This document shows, in pieces, positions 50,310-59,079 of a stretch of DNA of 64,000 nt. A program made the position numbers and the translations under genes. The DNA comes from Ferrimonas futtsuensis DSM 18154. GTDB taxonomy: Bacteria; Pseudomonadota; Gammaproteobacteria; Enterobacterales; Shewanellaceae. The stretch is from positions 1 to 64,000 of the forward strand of contig NZ_AUGL01000016.1 of the NCBI RefSeq assembly GCF_000422645.1. Reading direction: 5' to 3'. How positions within the stretch are numbered: position 1 is the stretch's first letter; every line of letters starts with the position of its first letter. The notes below the pieces were generated by a model, which saw nothing but the letters and a program-made list of their open reading frames with translations, was not told the DNA's origin and did no database searches.

Positions 50310-51659
50310 TTACAAAATCACTGAGTGCATCCGGATCCCCGGGCCGGTCTTCACCGCCCAGACCAGGGTGGTTCGTCCCGCTTTGACTTCCACCGGTTGC
50401 GGGGTACCGTCGATGGCCAGCTGATACTGGCCGGGAGTGACCGCCTTGGGCCACATCCACGCCTGGCGGGGCAGGGTCAGCCAGCTGCGCCGGTCCGCCT
50501 GTTCCGTCAGGGCGTTGAAAATCTGCATGGCGATGGCGCCAACGTCACCGCCCTTCTTTTCCGCCCACTGGTTGGTGCCGGCCTTGGCGGCCACCCGCAA
50601 GGCCTGGCGCAGGACGATGGCGGGGTACTGCTCCTGCAGGGCCCGCACCGCCAGAGTGTCGATCTCACCGATCAACTGGGCCTCCCCCTGGTAGGATTCT
50701 GTTCCCTCCAGGCTCAGATTGACCCTTGGGTTGGGCGTTGACAAGCTCCTATAGGTGGGCAGGGAGACCTGCTGGTAGTAGCCGTCGATGGTAAAGGGGA
50801 TGGTGACCGACTCCCTGGCCGGCACATAGCCGGTCTCCAGCAACACCACCACCCGCCCCTGATCCGGGGCAAACTCCGCCGGGGCGCCAAACTGGCGGCG
50901 GGCGCCGTCGCAGTCGATGTCCAGTTCACAGGAGAGGCGCACATACTCGGCACCCAGCAGGCGGTTGTCCGGGTAGGCCTGCAGCGCCTTGCGCAGGTCG
51001 ATGAGGGCGTCGTTGTCTTCCCCCTGGGCTTCAAACAGAATGGCGTTCTGATACAGGGTGTAGCTGTTGAGAAAGGAGTTGGTGGCGTTGCCGCCCAAGG
51101 CGTCCAGCTTGGCCAGCTCCCGGTTGAGGCTGGCGCTGCGCAGGGTCTTCACCTCATCTCTGTCTTCGTAGGCCCTCAGTGCCAGGGTCTGGGCCTGATC
51201 GGCCCGCCGCGCCTCCACCGTGGCCCCGGTGAGGTCGCCACTGAGCAGGTAGTTGAGGGATTGATACTGGTGCACCAGCACCCGCTCGTAGGCCTGGCCC
51301 CGGTAGGGGATCAGGTTGTCGGACAGGGTGGCCGCTGCGGCCTGGCTGGTGAGATCGCTCAGGCTGACCAGGGCCTTCCAGTCGCGCTGGTCATACTGGC
51401 TCAGGGCCTGTTCAAAGTAGCGGCGGCTGGCGTCAAAGTTGCCCTGAAGCTGGGCAATCCGCCCCGCCTCCTGGGCGTAGAGCAGCCGGTCCTGCCCCTG
51501 CAACCCGGCCTCCAGGGGTTTCAATGCCTGGCCTTTGCCGTTGTCCAGCTGGGCTTTCACCTCGCCCATCTGCGCCGGATAGGGCAGGAACAGCGAGTTG
51601 GAGGCGCAGCCCGACAACGCCAGGCTGGCGAGGGCCGCCAAGGTGATGGGTTTCATCAT
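50310..51659 (-). CDS. COG3014 family lipoprotein (TPR-like)
   Basis: This 449-aa lipoprotein has a signal ending in LALSGC (Cys near 18). The N-terminal half (about 25-210) is helical and TPR-like, with GNFDASRRYFEQALSQYD and DALIDLRKALQAYPDN. The C-terminal half is beta-rich with GRVVVLLETGYVPAR. The family is of unknown function but often adjacent to lpoB. The first ATG (51659) overlaps the def stop as ATGATGA and has AAGGGG 5 nt ahead; the second ATG is 3 nt later. Confidence 0.85.
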   Translation of the reverse strand: MMKPITLAALASLALSGCASNSLFLPYPAQMGEVKAQLDNGKGQALKPLEAGLQGQDRLLYAQEAGRIAQLQGNFDASRRYFEQALSQYDQRDWKALVSLSDLTSQAAAATLSDNLIPYRGQAYERVLVHQYQSLNYLLSGDLTGATVEARRADQAQTLALRAYEDRDEVKTLRSASLNRELAKLDALGGNATNSFLNSYTLYQNAILFEAQGEDNDALIDLRKALQAYPDNRLLGAEYVRLSCELDIDCDGARRQFGAPAEFAPDQGRVVVLLETGYVPARESVTIPFTIDGYYQQVSLPTYRSLSTPNPRVNLSLEGTESYQGEAQLIGEIDTLAVRALQEQYPAIVLRQALRVAAKAGTNQWAEKKGGDVGAIAMQIFNALTEQADRRSWLTLPRQAWMWPKAVTPGQYQLAIDGTPQPVEVKAGRTTLVWAVKTGPGIRMHSVIL

Positions 51660-52198
51660 GACAGCCCCTTCCTGAGCCACACCTCGGTGGCCATCAACTG
51701 GCGGTTGTCCTCCACTCTGTCGAGGAAGGTGAGGCCGCACAGGTGATCAAATTCGTGGCAGAAGATGCGCGCCACAAACCCTTCCAGGCGAGTGTGGTGT
51801 CGCTGGCCACTGAGGTCATCAAAGCGGACGTCAACCCATAAGGGGCGCGATACCCGTCCGCGGATGCCGGGTACCGACAGGCAACCCTCCCATCCCTTCT
51901 CCTGCTCGCTGGACTGAGCCTCGATGCCGGGGTTGGCCATCACCACCGGATCCATCTGCGGCGCGTCCGGGTAACGGGCGTTGGGGCGTGAAGCGATGAT
52001 CATCAGCGCCAGGCTGTGGTGCACCTGAGGGGCGGCGATGCCGACCCCGCCCTGCTCCTCCATCTTCTGGTGCATCTGCTGTGCCAGTCTGTCCACCAGT
52101 GGGTCCGGCAGCGGGACCGGCCTGGCTTGCTGGCGCAGCACCGCCTCGCCCAGCAGGGCGATGGTGAGAGGGGTCGGGGAGAGGGTGGTCTGGCTCAT
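51656..52198 (-). CDS. def: Peptide deformylase (non-fmt-linked paralogue type)
   Basis: This 180-aa deformylase has all three motifs: GVGIAAPQ (51-58), EGCLS with metal ligand Cys106, and HEFDH with His148, catalytic Glu149 and His152. It should be an active iron or zinc enzyme removing N-formyl from nascent proteins. It is not beside fmt, so it is probably a second deformylase. It is sandwiched between slyX and the COG3014 lipoprotein gene, overlapping the latter by 4 nt. Confidence 0.93.
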   Translation of the reverse strand: MSQTTLSPTPLTIALLGEAVLRQQARPVPLPDPLVDRLAQQMHQKMEEQGGVGIAAPQVHHSLALMIIASRPNARYPDAPQMDPVVMANPGIEAQSSEQEKGWEGCLSVPGIRGRVSRPLWVDVRFDDLSGQRHHTRLEGFVARIFCHEFDHLCGLTFLDRVEDNRQLMATEVWLRKGLS

Positions 52199-52199
52199 A

Positions 52200-52412
52200 T
52201 CAATAATGGGGTGGTGGGGTCTCTTCCGCCTGGGTCGCGATCTGGCTGGGGCCGGTGGCCATCACCTTGTCTGCCAGCTGTTTGATCTGGCGCTGCATTA
52301 GATCCAGCCGCTGGTTCAGTTCCACCACAGTCTGGTTGAGGCTGTCGATGGTTTCCTCCTGGAAGGCCACCTTGGTCTCCAGCTCGCTGATTCTTTGTTC
52401 GGTTAGGGACAT
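52200..52412 (-). CDS. slyX: SlyX family protein
   Basis: This 70-aa protein is one continuous coiled coil: RISELETKVAFQEETIDSLNQ, followed by LNQRLDLMQRQI, ending in ETPPPHY. The PPHY end is typical of SlyX. Function unknown. The def start lies 2 nt beyond the stop. Confidence 0.92.
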   Translation of the reverse strand: MSLTEQRISELETKVAFQEETIDSLNQTVVELNQRLDLMQRQIKQLADKVMATGPSQIATQAEETPPPHY

Positions 52413-52554
52413 ACTGCTGTGCTCAATAAGAGATGACTCACTATCATAGAGGAATGCCCCCTGGGTTTCATGTGTGGATGCGCGTTGATTGAGCAGCGGC
52501 CGCGGCGCCCCTGGGTTAAACTTTAGTTCGCGACAATATTGATAAGACCCTGAT

Positions 52555-52911
52555 ATGGAATATGAGTTCAAACACGGCCTCACCGGAGAGCGGGAGGCAA
52601 GGTTGTCCATGGGCCACGAGGCCTTTGGCCAGTTGCTGACGGAGGAGCTGGGCCGGCGTGAGCTGGTAGACCGGTTGCTGGGCCAGTTGCGTCAGGTGAA
52701 TGGGCTGGCGGAGCGGCGTTTCGGCCTGGGAGAGTGGACCCTGGTTCTGGAGCAGGGTGAGGTGATGCTGAGCCACAACGCCCTGGGCATGGAGCAGGAG
52801 CAGGAACTGGATCCGGACGTGGAGCTCTACGATCAGGAGAGTGAGTCCAGCTGTGGACTGGAGGACCTGTGCCAGCTGCTGGAGAGCTGGCACCAGTTTC
52901 TGGGGCGTTAG
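52555..52911 (+). CDS. yacL: YacL family protein (UPF0231)
   Basis: This 118-aa acidic protein starts MEYEF, has RLSMGHEAFG and YDQESESSCGLEDL, and follows E. coli YacL throughout. Function unknown. It is divergent from slyX and convergent with narP. Confidence 0.9.
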   Translation: MEYEFKHGLTGEREARLSMGHEAFGQLLTEELGRRELVDRLLGQLRQVNGLAERRFGLGEWTLVLEQGEVMLSHNALGMEQEQELDPDVELYDQESESSCGLEDLCQLLESWHQFLGR

Positions 52912-52969
52912 GGCGTGGTAAACCCTTACACGCCTTAAGGTGGCCCAGCGGGGCTGGGCGCCCCCCTGA

Positions 52970-53593
52970 TTACTTCTGCAACACCTTCACCGCCAGCTCC
53001 ACCCGGGAGCGGCAATCGGTCTTTCTCAGCAGGTTCTTCACGTGCACCTTGACGGTGCCCTCACTGATGAACAGCTTTTCCGCCAACAGCTTGTTGCTCA
53101 TCCCCTCGGCGATCAGCCGGGCGATCTCCTGCTCCCTGGGGGTGAGCTCCTGCCACCAGGAGTCATCTTCCCCTCCCGAACCCTGCAGGTAGGACTGCAG
53201 ACGCTCGGTGATCACCTGTTTGCCGGTAATGACCTGCTCCACCTGATCCAGAATCTGCTCGGGTTCGCTGTCCTTGAGCAGGTAGCCGTCGGCGCCGGCC
53301 TGGATCAGGGTGCGCACATCTTCGGCGGCGTCAGACACGGTCAGGATGACGATGTGGCTGGTGACCTCCTCCTGGCGCAGTGCGTTAAGGGTATCCAGAC
53401 CCGACATCCCCTTCATATTCAGATCCAGCAGGATCAGGTCAGGCTCATCCTCGGCCACCGCCGCCAGGGCATCCACCCCTGAGCCAACTTCGGCAAACAG
53501 GTCGTAGCGCTCGTCCAGGGTCAGCAGCTGACAGATGCCTCGTCGCAGCAGGGGATGGTCATCCACGACCATCACGCTCCAGGGCTTACTCAT
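52970..53593 (-). CDS. narP: Nitrate/nitrite response regulator NarP
   Basis: This 207-aa NarL/FixJ-family regulator has a receiver domain with VDDHPLLRRG, phospho-acceptor Asp in LILLDLNMKGMSG, and Lys in LLKDSEP. The LuxR-type HTH is TPREQEIARLIAEGMSNKLLAEKLFISEGTVKVHVKNLLRK, read here in pieces. It overlaps narQ by 8 nt. It could be called NarL; the pairing with a NarQ-like kinase and closeness to nrfA favour NarP. Confidence 0.92.
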   Translation of the reverse strand: MSKPWSVMVVDDHPLLRRGICQLLTLDERYDLFAEVGSGVDALAAVAEDEPDLILLDLNMKGMSGLDTLNALRQEEVTSHIVILTVSDAAEDVRTLIQAGADGYLLKDSEPEQILDQVEQVITGKQVITERLQSYLQGSGGEDDSWWQELTPREQEIARLIAEGMSNKLLAEKLFISEGTVKVHVKNLLRKTDCRSRVELAVKVLQK

Positions 53594-55286
53594 GCTTATC
53601 GTCCTCTTGTGGTCTGAATATTACCTTCACGCACAGGCCGCCGCCGGGATTGGAGATGAACTTCAGCTCTCCGCCCAGCTTGCGTGCACGTTCATGCATG
53701 ATACCAATTCCAAAATGGTTTTCTCTCTCTTTCACATTTTCGATGCCGATGCCGGTATCGCACACACTGAGCTCTATCTGGTCATCCTCCAGGGAGAGGG
53801 CACTCAGGGTGATGCTGTCCGCGCCGGAATGTTTGATGGCGTTGAGTACCGCCTCCCGGCTCAGCTGCAGCAGGTGTACGTGCTGCTGAGGAGAGAGCGC
53901 CGGGGTAGTGAGATGATAATTGAGCACCAGTTCGCTCTCCGAACGCGACTCCAGCTGTTCCAGCATCTGCTCCAGGCTGGCCTTGAGATCCTGCTCGGAG
54001 ATGGTGAGACGGAAGGTGGAGAGCAGCTCCCTCAGCTGCTGGTAGGCCTGGTTGGTGCCTGAGACGATCTCCTCCATCGCCTGGTCCCTCAGCTCCTGGT
54101 TGTTGGCGGCGATGGCCCGCTTGAGCAGCGACGTCTGGATCTTCATGTAGGCCAGTACCTGGCCCATGGAATCGTGCAGTTCCCGGGCGATGGTGCCCCG
54201 CTCCTCCATCAGCGTCAGCCGTTCCCGCTGTTGGCTGGCGCGATTGAGCAGCACCGCCCGGGCCACAATGATGGCGAAGTTGTGCAGCATCTGCGGTGGC
54301 AGGGGGCCGTGGCCAATCAGCGACAGGGTGCCCAGACGTTCATGTTCAAACACCAGCGGTTCGGCGGTGGAGATGGGGGTGTTGCGGCTGGGATCCCCCA
54401 GGGTCATGGTCAGGTCCTGGCGATCGTCGATGGTCAGGGTGACCCCATTGGCGCCGGTGTGTTTCTGCAGGCGCTCCAGAGCCTGCTGCATGGTGTCCGC
54501 GCCCAGGCGATCCCGGTGGAACCACAGGGAGGTCTGGTAGAGCAGCATCAGACCGGCGTTGGCCTGCTCCAGCTCCCGGGTTTTTTCCTCCACCTGCTGC
54601 TCCAGGTTGCTGTAGAGAGCTTCCAGCTCGGCGGCGGTCTCTTTGAAGGTGTCACTCAGGGTCTGCAGTTCGTGGTATTCACTCTCGGGCAGGTCCAGGT
54701 CGAACTTGCGCCGGCTGATGGAGAGGGCGGCTTCTTCCAGCAGGTGCAGGGGGCGCAGCACCCGGCCTCCCACCGCCCGCATCAGCAAAAAGCCCATGGC
54801 CATCACCGTCAGCAGACCAAGCAACTGGGTGGCCAGCAACAACATGGTTTTCTTCTCCGCCTGACTCTCCAACATGTCCACCAGCATGTCGATCTCATCC
54901 ACAAACTGACGCACCTCGTTGACGTAGGCGCGGGAGTTGCCGTTGAGGGCGTAGAGTTTCATCTGATGCCAGCTGGCGATCACCTGATCGTATTGCTCGT
55001 GGGTGGAGCCAGGGTTGTACCAGCTGCGTGCCTTGCCCAGTTCGTCGGAGTAGAGGATCTCCTCAAATTCGGCAATCTTACGATCCACCACGGTGCTGCC
55101 GGCGTTGGCCAGGAAGATCAGCTGGTAGGAGCGCATTCGCAGGGAGCCGGATGCGTTGATCGCCTTGGCATCATCCACGCTGTACATCAGGGTGATCACC
55201 GAGAAGACCGCCAGGCCGCCAAAGATGAAAATCACACTGACAATCAGTGACAACACTGTGGTGGAGAGGCTTTTGTTGCGGCGCAT
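53586..55286 (-). CDS. narQ: Nitrate/nitrite sensor kinase NarQ
   Basis: This 566-aa membrane histidine kinase has two transmembrane helices (about 10-32 and 145-170). The ligand-binding P-box is INASGSLRMRSYQL just after the first. HAMP, a signalling coiled coil, and a GAF-like central module follow. The HisKA_3 phospho-acceptor His is in RGTIARELHDSMGQ, and the ATPase N and G boxes are REAVLNAIKHSGA and DTGIGI. MRRNKSLS (55286) is the start; the longer frame upstream does not look like protein. It overlaps narP and is divergent from nrfA. Confidence 0.94.
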   Translation of the reverse strand: MRRNKSLSTTVLSLIVSVIFIFGGLAVFSVITLMYSVDDAKAINASGSLRMRSYQLIFLANAGSTVVDRKIAEFEEILYSDELGKARSWYNPGSTHEQYDQVIASWHQMKLYALNGNSRAYVNEVRQFVDEIDMLVDMLESQAEKKTMLLLATQLLGLLTVMAMGFLLMRAVGGRVLRPLHLLEEAALSISRRKFDLDLPESEYHELQTLSDTFKETAAELEALYSNLEQQVEEKTRELEQANAGLMLLYQTSLWFHRDRLGADTMQQALERLQKHTGANGVTLTIDDRQDLTMTLGDPSRNTPISTAEPLVFEHERLGTLSLIGHGPLPPQMLHNFAIIVARAVLLNRASQQRERLTLMEERGTIARELHDSMGQVLAYMKIQTSLLKRAIAANNQELRDQAMEEIVSGTNQAYQQLRELLSTFRLTISEQDLKASLEQMLEQLESRSESELVLNYHLTTPALSPQQHVHLLQLSREAVLNAIKHSGADSITLSALSLEDDQIELSVCDTGIGIENVKERENHFGIGIMHERARKLGGELKFISNPGGGLCVKVIFRPQEDDKHE

Positions 55287-55683
55287 GACGGGCCCTGTTT
55301 CTGAGGTTTGCTGCAAGCCTATCGCCAAGCTCCGGTGAATGACAAGAGAAGTGAGTGATTCACGGGCGAAATTGGTCAAGTTATCTATCCTTAGATGGCA
55401 GCCTTAGGGCGTGCTGACCTTGAGTGGGAGACATTTGGCCGAGGGTGACGGCGCCATGTTTGGCGTTCGGTTGTTCGCACAGAATCCTGTGCCCAAATCG
55501 AACGCGACTCGTGGACATCGTCAGCCCGGTCCTGGTCGGCGCCAACTCCTTCAGGAAACCGGACCCATTGCACTCAGAGAACACTGGGTCGGTGGGCATC
55601 AACTCCCAAATTGGCGTGATTGCTTTCACCCAGGGTCGACATCGCCGGGTTGCCATCTAAAACAGCAATAATGGAGCGCAATC
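55287..55683. other. 397-nt non-coding region between narQ and nrfA
   Basis: No real gene is visible, although several frames lack stops. Positions 55391-55660 form an inverted-repeat-bounded structured segment (listed separately). No clear FNR or NarL heptamer pair was found by eye. GGAG for nrfA is at 55673-55676. Confidence 0.55.
55391..55660. mobile_element. Candidate MITE-like or structured element bounded by inverted repeats
   Basis: TTAGATGGCA at 55391-55400 is inverted as TGCCATCTAA at 55651-55660. Weaker similarity continues inward (GACCTTGAGTG against GACCCTGGGTG, 9 of 11). Inside are nested stems: GCGTTCG (55463-55469) with CGAACGC (55499-55505), enclosing GCACAG/CTGTGC, then GGTCC/GGACC and CCCA/TGGG repeats. 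No target-site duplication is evident. It could be a non-autonomous mobile element or a structured leader of nrfA. Confidence 0.4.
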
Positions 55684-57042
55684 GTGAACAGGATGAAACT
55701 CATTGCAGCACTGTTGTGTCTGGCCGCGCCTTTGGCCACTGCCAAAGAGGTGACCGAAGCGGACAGCAGTAAATTCGCTAAATTCAAGAAACAGCATGCC
55801 AGTTGGCAACAGACCGAGGAGAGTAAGGAGCTGGTGGATGCTCTGGCCGAGGATCCCAGGCTGGTGGTGCTCTGGGCCGGCTACGGCTTCGCCAAGGATT
55901 ACAACAAGGCCCGGGGCCACCACTACACCATCACCGACCTGCGCAACACCCTGCGCACCGGTGCGCCCACGGGCAAAGAGGATGGTCCCATGCCCATGGC
56001 CTGCTGGTCCTGTAAGAGTCCGGATGTGCCCAGACTGATCGATACCCTGGGTGAGAAGGAGTATTTCCACGGTAAGTGGGCCAAACGGGGTGACCAGATC
56101 ACCAATGAGATCGGCTGTGGTAACTGCCACACCAACAAGGGCAAGCTGAGGATGTCTGTCCCCTTCGCCGAGCGTGGCTTCGCCGCCATCGGCATGGACT
56201 GGGAGTCTGCCTCCAAGTCGGATCGTCAGAACATGGTCTGTGCCCAGTGTCACGTGGAGTATTACTTCTCCAAGCCCGACATCATGGTGACCTTCCCCTG
56301 GAACAACGGCACCTCGGTGGAGGATATGGAAGCCTATTATGATGCCCTGGAATTCAAGGACTGGACCCACGGTGTGTCCAAGGCACCGATGCTCAAGGCG
56401 CAGCACCCAGGATTCGAGACCGCCCGCACCGGCCCTCACGGTCGCAATGATGTCTCCTGTACCGATTGCCATATGCCCCGGGTGACCAACGCCGAAGGTA
56501 AGAAGTTCACCGACCATAATGTGGGTAACCCCTTCGATCGTTTCGAGTTTACCTGTGGCAAGTGTCATGAGCAGGGGAAAGAGGAGCTGGAGAAGGTGGT
56601 GGCTGACTACAAGAAGATGGTCACCGATCTGAAGATCCAGGCGGAAGACCAGCTGGTCAAAGCCCACTTCGAAGCCAAGGCTGCCTGGGATGCCGGGGCC
56701 ACCGAGGCGCAGATGAAGGACGCCCTGACCGCCATCCGCCACGCCCAGTGGCGCTGGGACTACGCCATCGCGTCCCACGGGGTTCACGCTCACAACCCGG
56801 CAGAGGCGATGCGGGTACTGGGGACCTCTCTGGAGCGCAGTGCCGAAGCGCGCGCCATGCTGGCCCGCATCCTGGCGGTAAATGGCGTGACCGCCGAGGT
56901 GAAGGTGCCGGACATCTCCACCAAGGCCAAGGCTCAGGCGGTGGTTGGACTGGACATGGATAAACTCCGTGCCGACAAGGAAACCTTTAAGAAGACCCTG
57001 GTGCCCGAGTGGGACAAGAACTACCCGGGTAAGACCGAGTAG
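55684..57042 (+). CDS. nrfA: Cytochrome c552, ammonia-forming nitrite reductase
   Basis: NrfA (452 aa) is the periplasmic pentahaem enzyme that reduces nitrite to ammonium with six electrons. The signal peptide covers about 1-20. Haem sites: CWSCK (107-111, the active-site haem with Lys ligand), CGNCH (145-149), CAQCH (186-190), CTDCH (259-263) and CGKCH (291-295). The sequence closely follows E. coli NrfA. GTG 55684 has GGAG 7 nt upstream; ATG 55693 lacks spacing for a ribosome-binding site. No nrfBCD follows, so electrons probably come from a CymA-type quinol dehydrogenase encoded elsewhere, as in Shewanella (inference). Confidence 0.97.
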   Translation: MNRMKLIAALLCLAAPLATAKEVTEADSSKFAKFKKQHASWQQTEESKELVDALAEDPRLVVLWAGYGFAKDYNKARGHHYTITDLRNTLRTGAPTGKEDGPMPMACWSCKSPDVPRLIDTLGEKEYFHGKWAKRGDQITNEIGCGNCHTNKGKLRMSVPFAERGFAAIGMDWESASKSDRQNMVCAQCHVEYYFSKPDIMVTFPWNNGTSVEDMEAYYDALEFKDWTHGVSKAPMLKAQHPGFETARTGPHGRNDVSCTDCHMPRVTNAEGKKFTDHNVGNPFDRFEFTCGKCHEQGKEELEKVVADYKKMVTDLKIQAEDQLVKAHFEAKAAWDAGATEAQMKDALTAIRHAQWRWDYAIASHGVHAHNPAEAMRVLGTSLERSAEARAMLARILAVNGVTAEVKVPDISTKAKAQAVVGLDMDKLRADKETFKKTLVPEWDKNYPGKTE

Positions 57043-57058
57043 GCCATTTCGCGTCGTT

Positions 57059-57087
57059 CAAGCCCCGCCCTGTGCGGGGCTTTTTTT
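57059..57087 (+). terminator. Terminator of nrfA
   Basis: AAGCCCCGC-CCTGT-GCGGGGCTTTTTTT lies about 17 nt after the stop. Confidence 0.94.
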
Positions 57088-57133
57088 GTGCTGTTTTTTT
57101 GTGCACCAAAACTGGGCGAAGTCAGAATAAACG

Positions 57134-57149
57134 TGCACCTAATGGTGCA
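57134..57149 (+). promoter_or_regulatory. NtrC-binding site upstream of glnK
   Basis: TGCACC-TAAT-GGTGCA is a perfect palindrome and fits the NtrC consensus apart from one missing spacer base. It is centred about 97 nt before the predicted sigma-54 start, a normal enhancer distance. Confidence 0.75.
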
Positions 57150-57211
57150 TGGTTAGTCAATCCCAAGGGGGCGGATTCAGCTAAGTGAATGATTTTAGTC
57201 GATAATAAAAA

Positions 57212-57229
57212 TTGGCACGGGAGTTGAAA
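57212..57229 (+). promoter_or_regulatory. Sigma-54 promoter of glnK-amtB
   Basis: TTGGCACGGGAGTTGAAA matches the -24/-12 consensus TTGGCACG-N4-TTGCW, except A for C at the -12 GC. It lies 37 nt before the glnK start, downstream of the NtrC site. Confidence 0.75.
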
Positions 57230-57266
57230 TAGCTATGCCATCAGCACTGGATGAGGGATTGGGAAG

Positions 57267-57605
57267 ATGAAATTGGTAAGCGTCATTATCAAGCCGTTCA
57301 AACTGGACGATGTCCGGGAAGCGATCGCAGATCTGGGGGTCGATGGACTGACGGTCACCGAGGTGAAGGGCTTCGGCCGTCAGAAGGGCCACACCGAACT
57401 CTACCGCGGCGCCGAGTACCAGGTGGACTTCCTGCCCAAGGTGAAGCTGGAGATCGCCACGGCGGCGGACAAGGTGGATCACCTGATTGAGGTGATCAGC
57501 CAGGCGGCCCATACCGGCAAGATCGGCGACGGAAAAATCTTTGTATACGACCTCGAGCGAGCGGTGCGGATTCGTACCGGCGAGCTCGACGCAGAAGCGA
57601 TTTAA
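57267..57605 (+). CDS. glnK: Nitrogen regulatory protein PII (GlnK)
   Basis: This 112-aa trimeric PII protein gates AmtB according to nitrogen status. Tyr51 in ELYRGAEY, on the T-loop, is the uridylylation site. The C-terminal GKIGDGKIFVYDLERAVRIRTGE is the PII signature. Linkage to amtB and the NtrC/sigma-54 control identify it as GlnK rather than GlnB. amtB begins 12 nt later. Confidence 0.97.
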   Translation: MKLVSVIIKPFKLDDVREAIADLGVDGLTVTEVKGFGRQKGHTELYRGAEYQVDFLPKVKLEIATAADKVDHLIEVISQAAHTGKIGDGKIFVYDLERAVRIRTGELDAEAI

Positions 57606-57617
57606 GGGGGACGAGAG

Positions 57618-58868
57618 ATGGAAGAGTTAACCAAACTTGGCACCACGGTGTCTGAACTGAGATTTGCCCTGGATACCTTTTATTTCCTGATGTCCGGTGC
57701 CCTGGTAATGTGGATGGCGGCAGGGTTCGCCATGCTGGAGGCGGGCCTGGTCCGCTCCAAGAACACCACGGAGATCCTCACCAAGAACATCTGCCTCTAC
57801 GCCATCGCCTGCGCCATGTTCCTGCTGGTGGGTTACAACATCATGTATGTGGACAACGCCGAAGCGGGCTGGCTGCCCAGCCTGGGCGGGCTGATTGGCA
57901 CTCAGGCTTCCGATGCGGACCACGCCCTGGAGTCCGACTTCTTCTTCCAGGTGGTCTTTGTGGCCACCGCCATGTCCATCGTCTCTGGTGCCGTGGCGGA
58001 ACGTATGAAATTGTGGGCATTTCTGGCTTTTGCTGTTGTCCTTACCGGCTTCATCTATCCAGTTGAGGGATATTGGACCTGGGGGGGTGGCTTTGTTTCT
58101 GAGCTGGGTTTTGTGGACTTCGCCGGTTCCGGCATCGTTCACATGGCCGGTGCGGCAGCAGCAATCGCCGGGGTGCTCCTCTTAGGCGCCCGTAAGGGCA
58201 AGTACGGTGCCGATGGCAGCGTGCATCCCATCCCTGGCTCCAACATGCCCATGGCGACCCTGGGAACCTTCATCTTGTGGCTCGGCTGGTTCGGCTTCAA
58301 CGGCGGCTCGCAGTTGATGGTGTCTGACGCCGAGAACGCCACCGCCGTGGCCAAGATCTTCGTCAACACCAACTCCGCGGCCGCCTTCGGTGCCATTGCC
58401 GCCCTGATTGTGTGCAAGCTGATGTGGGGCAAGGCGGATCTCACCATGATCCTCAACGGCGCCCTGGCAGGGCTGGTGGCCATCACCGCCGACCCGCTGT
58501 CGCCCTCTCTGGCTCTGGCCGGCGTCATCGGCCTGGTGTCCGGCGGCCTGGTGGTGTTCTCCATCGTTGCCATGGACAAGGTGAAGATCGACGATCCCGT
58601 GGGGGCGATTTCGGTACACGGAGTGTGTGGCTTCTTTGGACTGATGGCTGTGCCCCTGTCCAACGGTGACGCCAGCTTCGGCACTCAGGCCCTGGGGGCC
58701 CTGATCATCTTTGCCTGGGTCTTCGCCACCAGCCTGGGGGTGTGGTACCTGCTGAACAAGACCATGGGCATCCGGGTCAGCGAAGAGGAGGAGTACCGCG
58801 GCATGGACATTGCGGACTGTGGCATCGATGCCTACCCTGAGTTTGTCACCGTCAAGGGAACGAACTGA
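57618..58868 (+). CDS. amtB: Ammonium transporter AmtB
   Basis: This 416-aa channel has about 11 transmembrane helices. The twin pore histidines are in AGSGIVHMAG and ISVHGVCG, and the conserved Asp is in VDFAGSG. The signature RMKLWAFLAF is present. Unlike E. coli AmtB, which has a cleaved 22-residue signal, the N-terminus goes straight into helix 1 after about 20 soluble residues, so it may not be processed. The C-terminal tail (ISVSEEEEYRG-like, then MDIADCGIDAYPEF) is where GlnK acts. Confidence 0.96.
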   Translation: MEELTKLGTTVSELRFALDTFYFLMSGALVMWMAAGFAMLEAGLVRSKNTTEILTKNICLYAIACAMFLLVGYNIMYVDNAEAGWLPSLGGLIGTQASDADHALESDFFFQVVFVATAMSIVSGAVAERMKLWAFLAFAVVLTGFIYPVEGYWTWGGGFVSELGFVDFAGSGIVHMAGAAAAIAGVLLLGARKGKYGADGSVHPIPGSNMPMATLGTFILWLGWFGFNGGSQLMVSDAENATAVAKIFVNTNSAAAFGAIAALIVCKLMWGKADLTMILNGALAGLVAITADPLSPSLALAGVIGLVSGGLVVFSIVAMDKVKIDDPVGAISVHGVCGFFGLMAVPLSNGDASFGTQALGALIIFAWVFATSLGVWYLLNKTMGIRVSEEEEYRGMDIADCGIDAYPEFVTVKGTN

Positions 58869-58906
58869 ACTCCATAATAACGACAACAACTCTCTCTACT
58901 GCAGTT

Positions 58907-58933
58907 GCGCCCTCCCTTGGAGGGCGCTTTTTT
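58907..58933 (+). terminator. Terminator of glnK-amtB
   Basis: GCGCCCTCC-CTT-GGAGGGCGC followed by TTTTTT, about 38 nt after the amtB stop. Confidence 0.94.
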
Positions 58934-59079
58934 ATGAGTGGCTGATATTCATCCTTTTTCACTCAAGGCATGAGGCAGAGCAAGATCTGTGGCTGTGCCA
59001 TGGGGCAGACTGTTGGGCGGCGATTGCACCATAGGTCATCGCCGGGTATTTTGTATTGTTATCGGAGTTCGGAGTCATC

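Noticed and set aside
55411-55671. Short open frames on both strands within the nrfA upstream segment
   Set aside because: Several overlapping frames in four phases and no credible starts. They follow from the low stop-codon density of the repeat-bounded segment, not from a gene.
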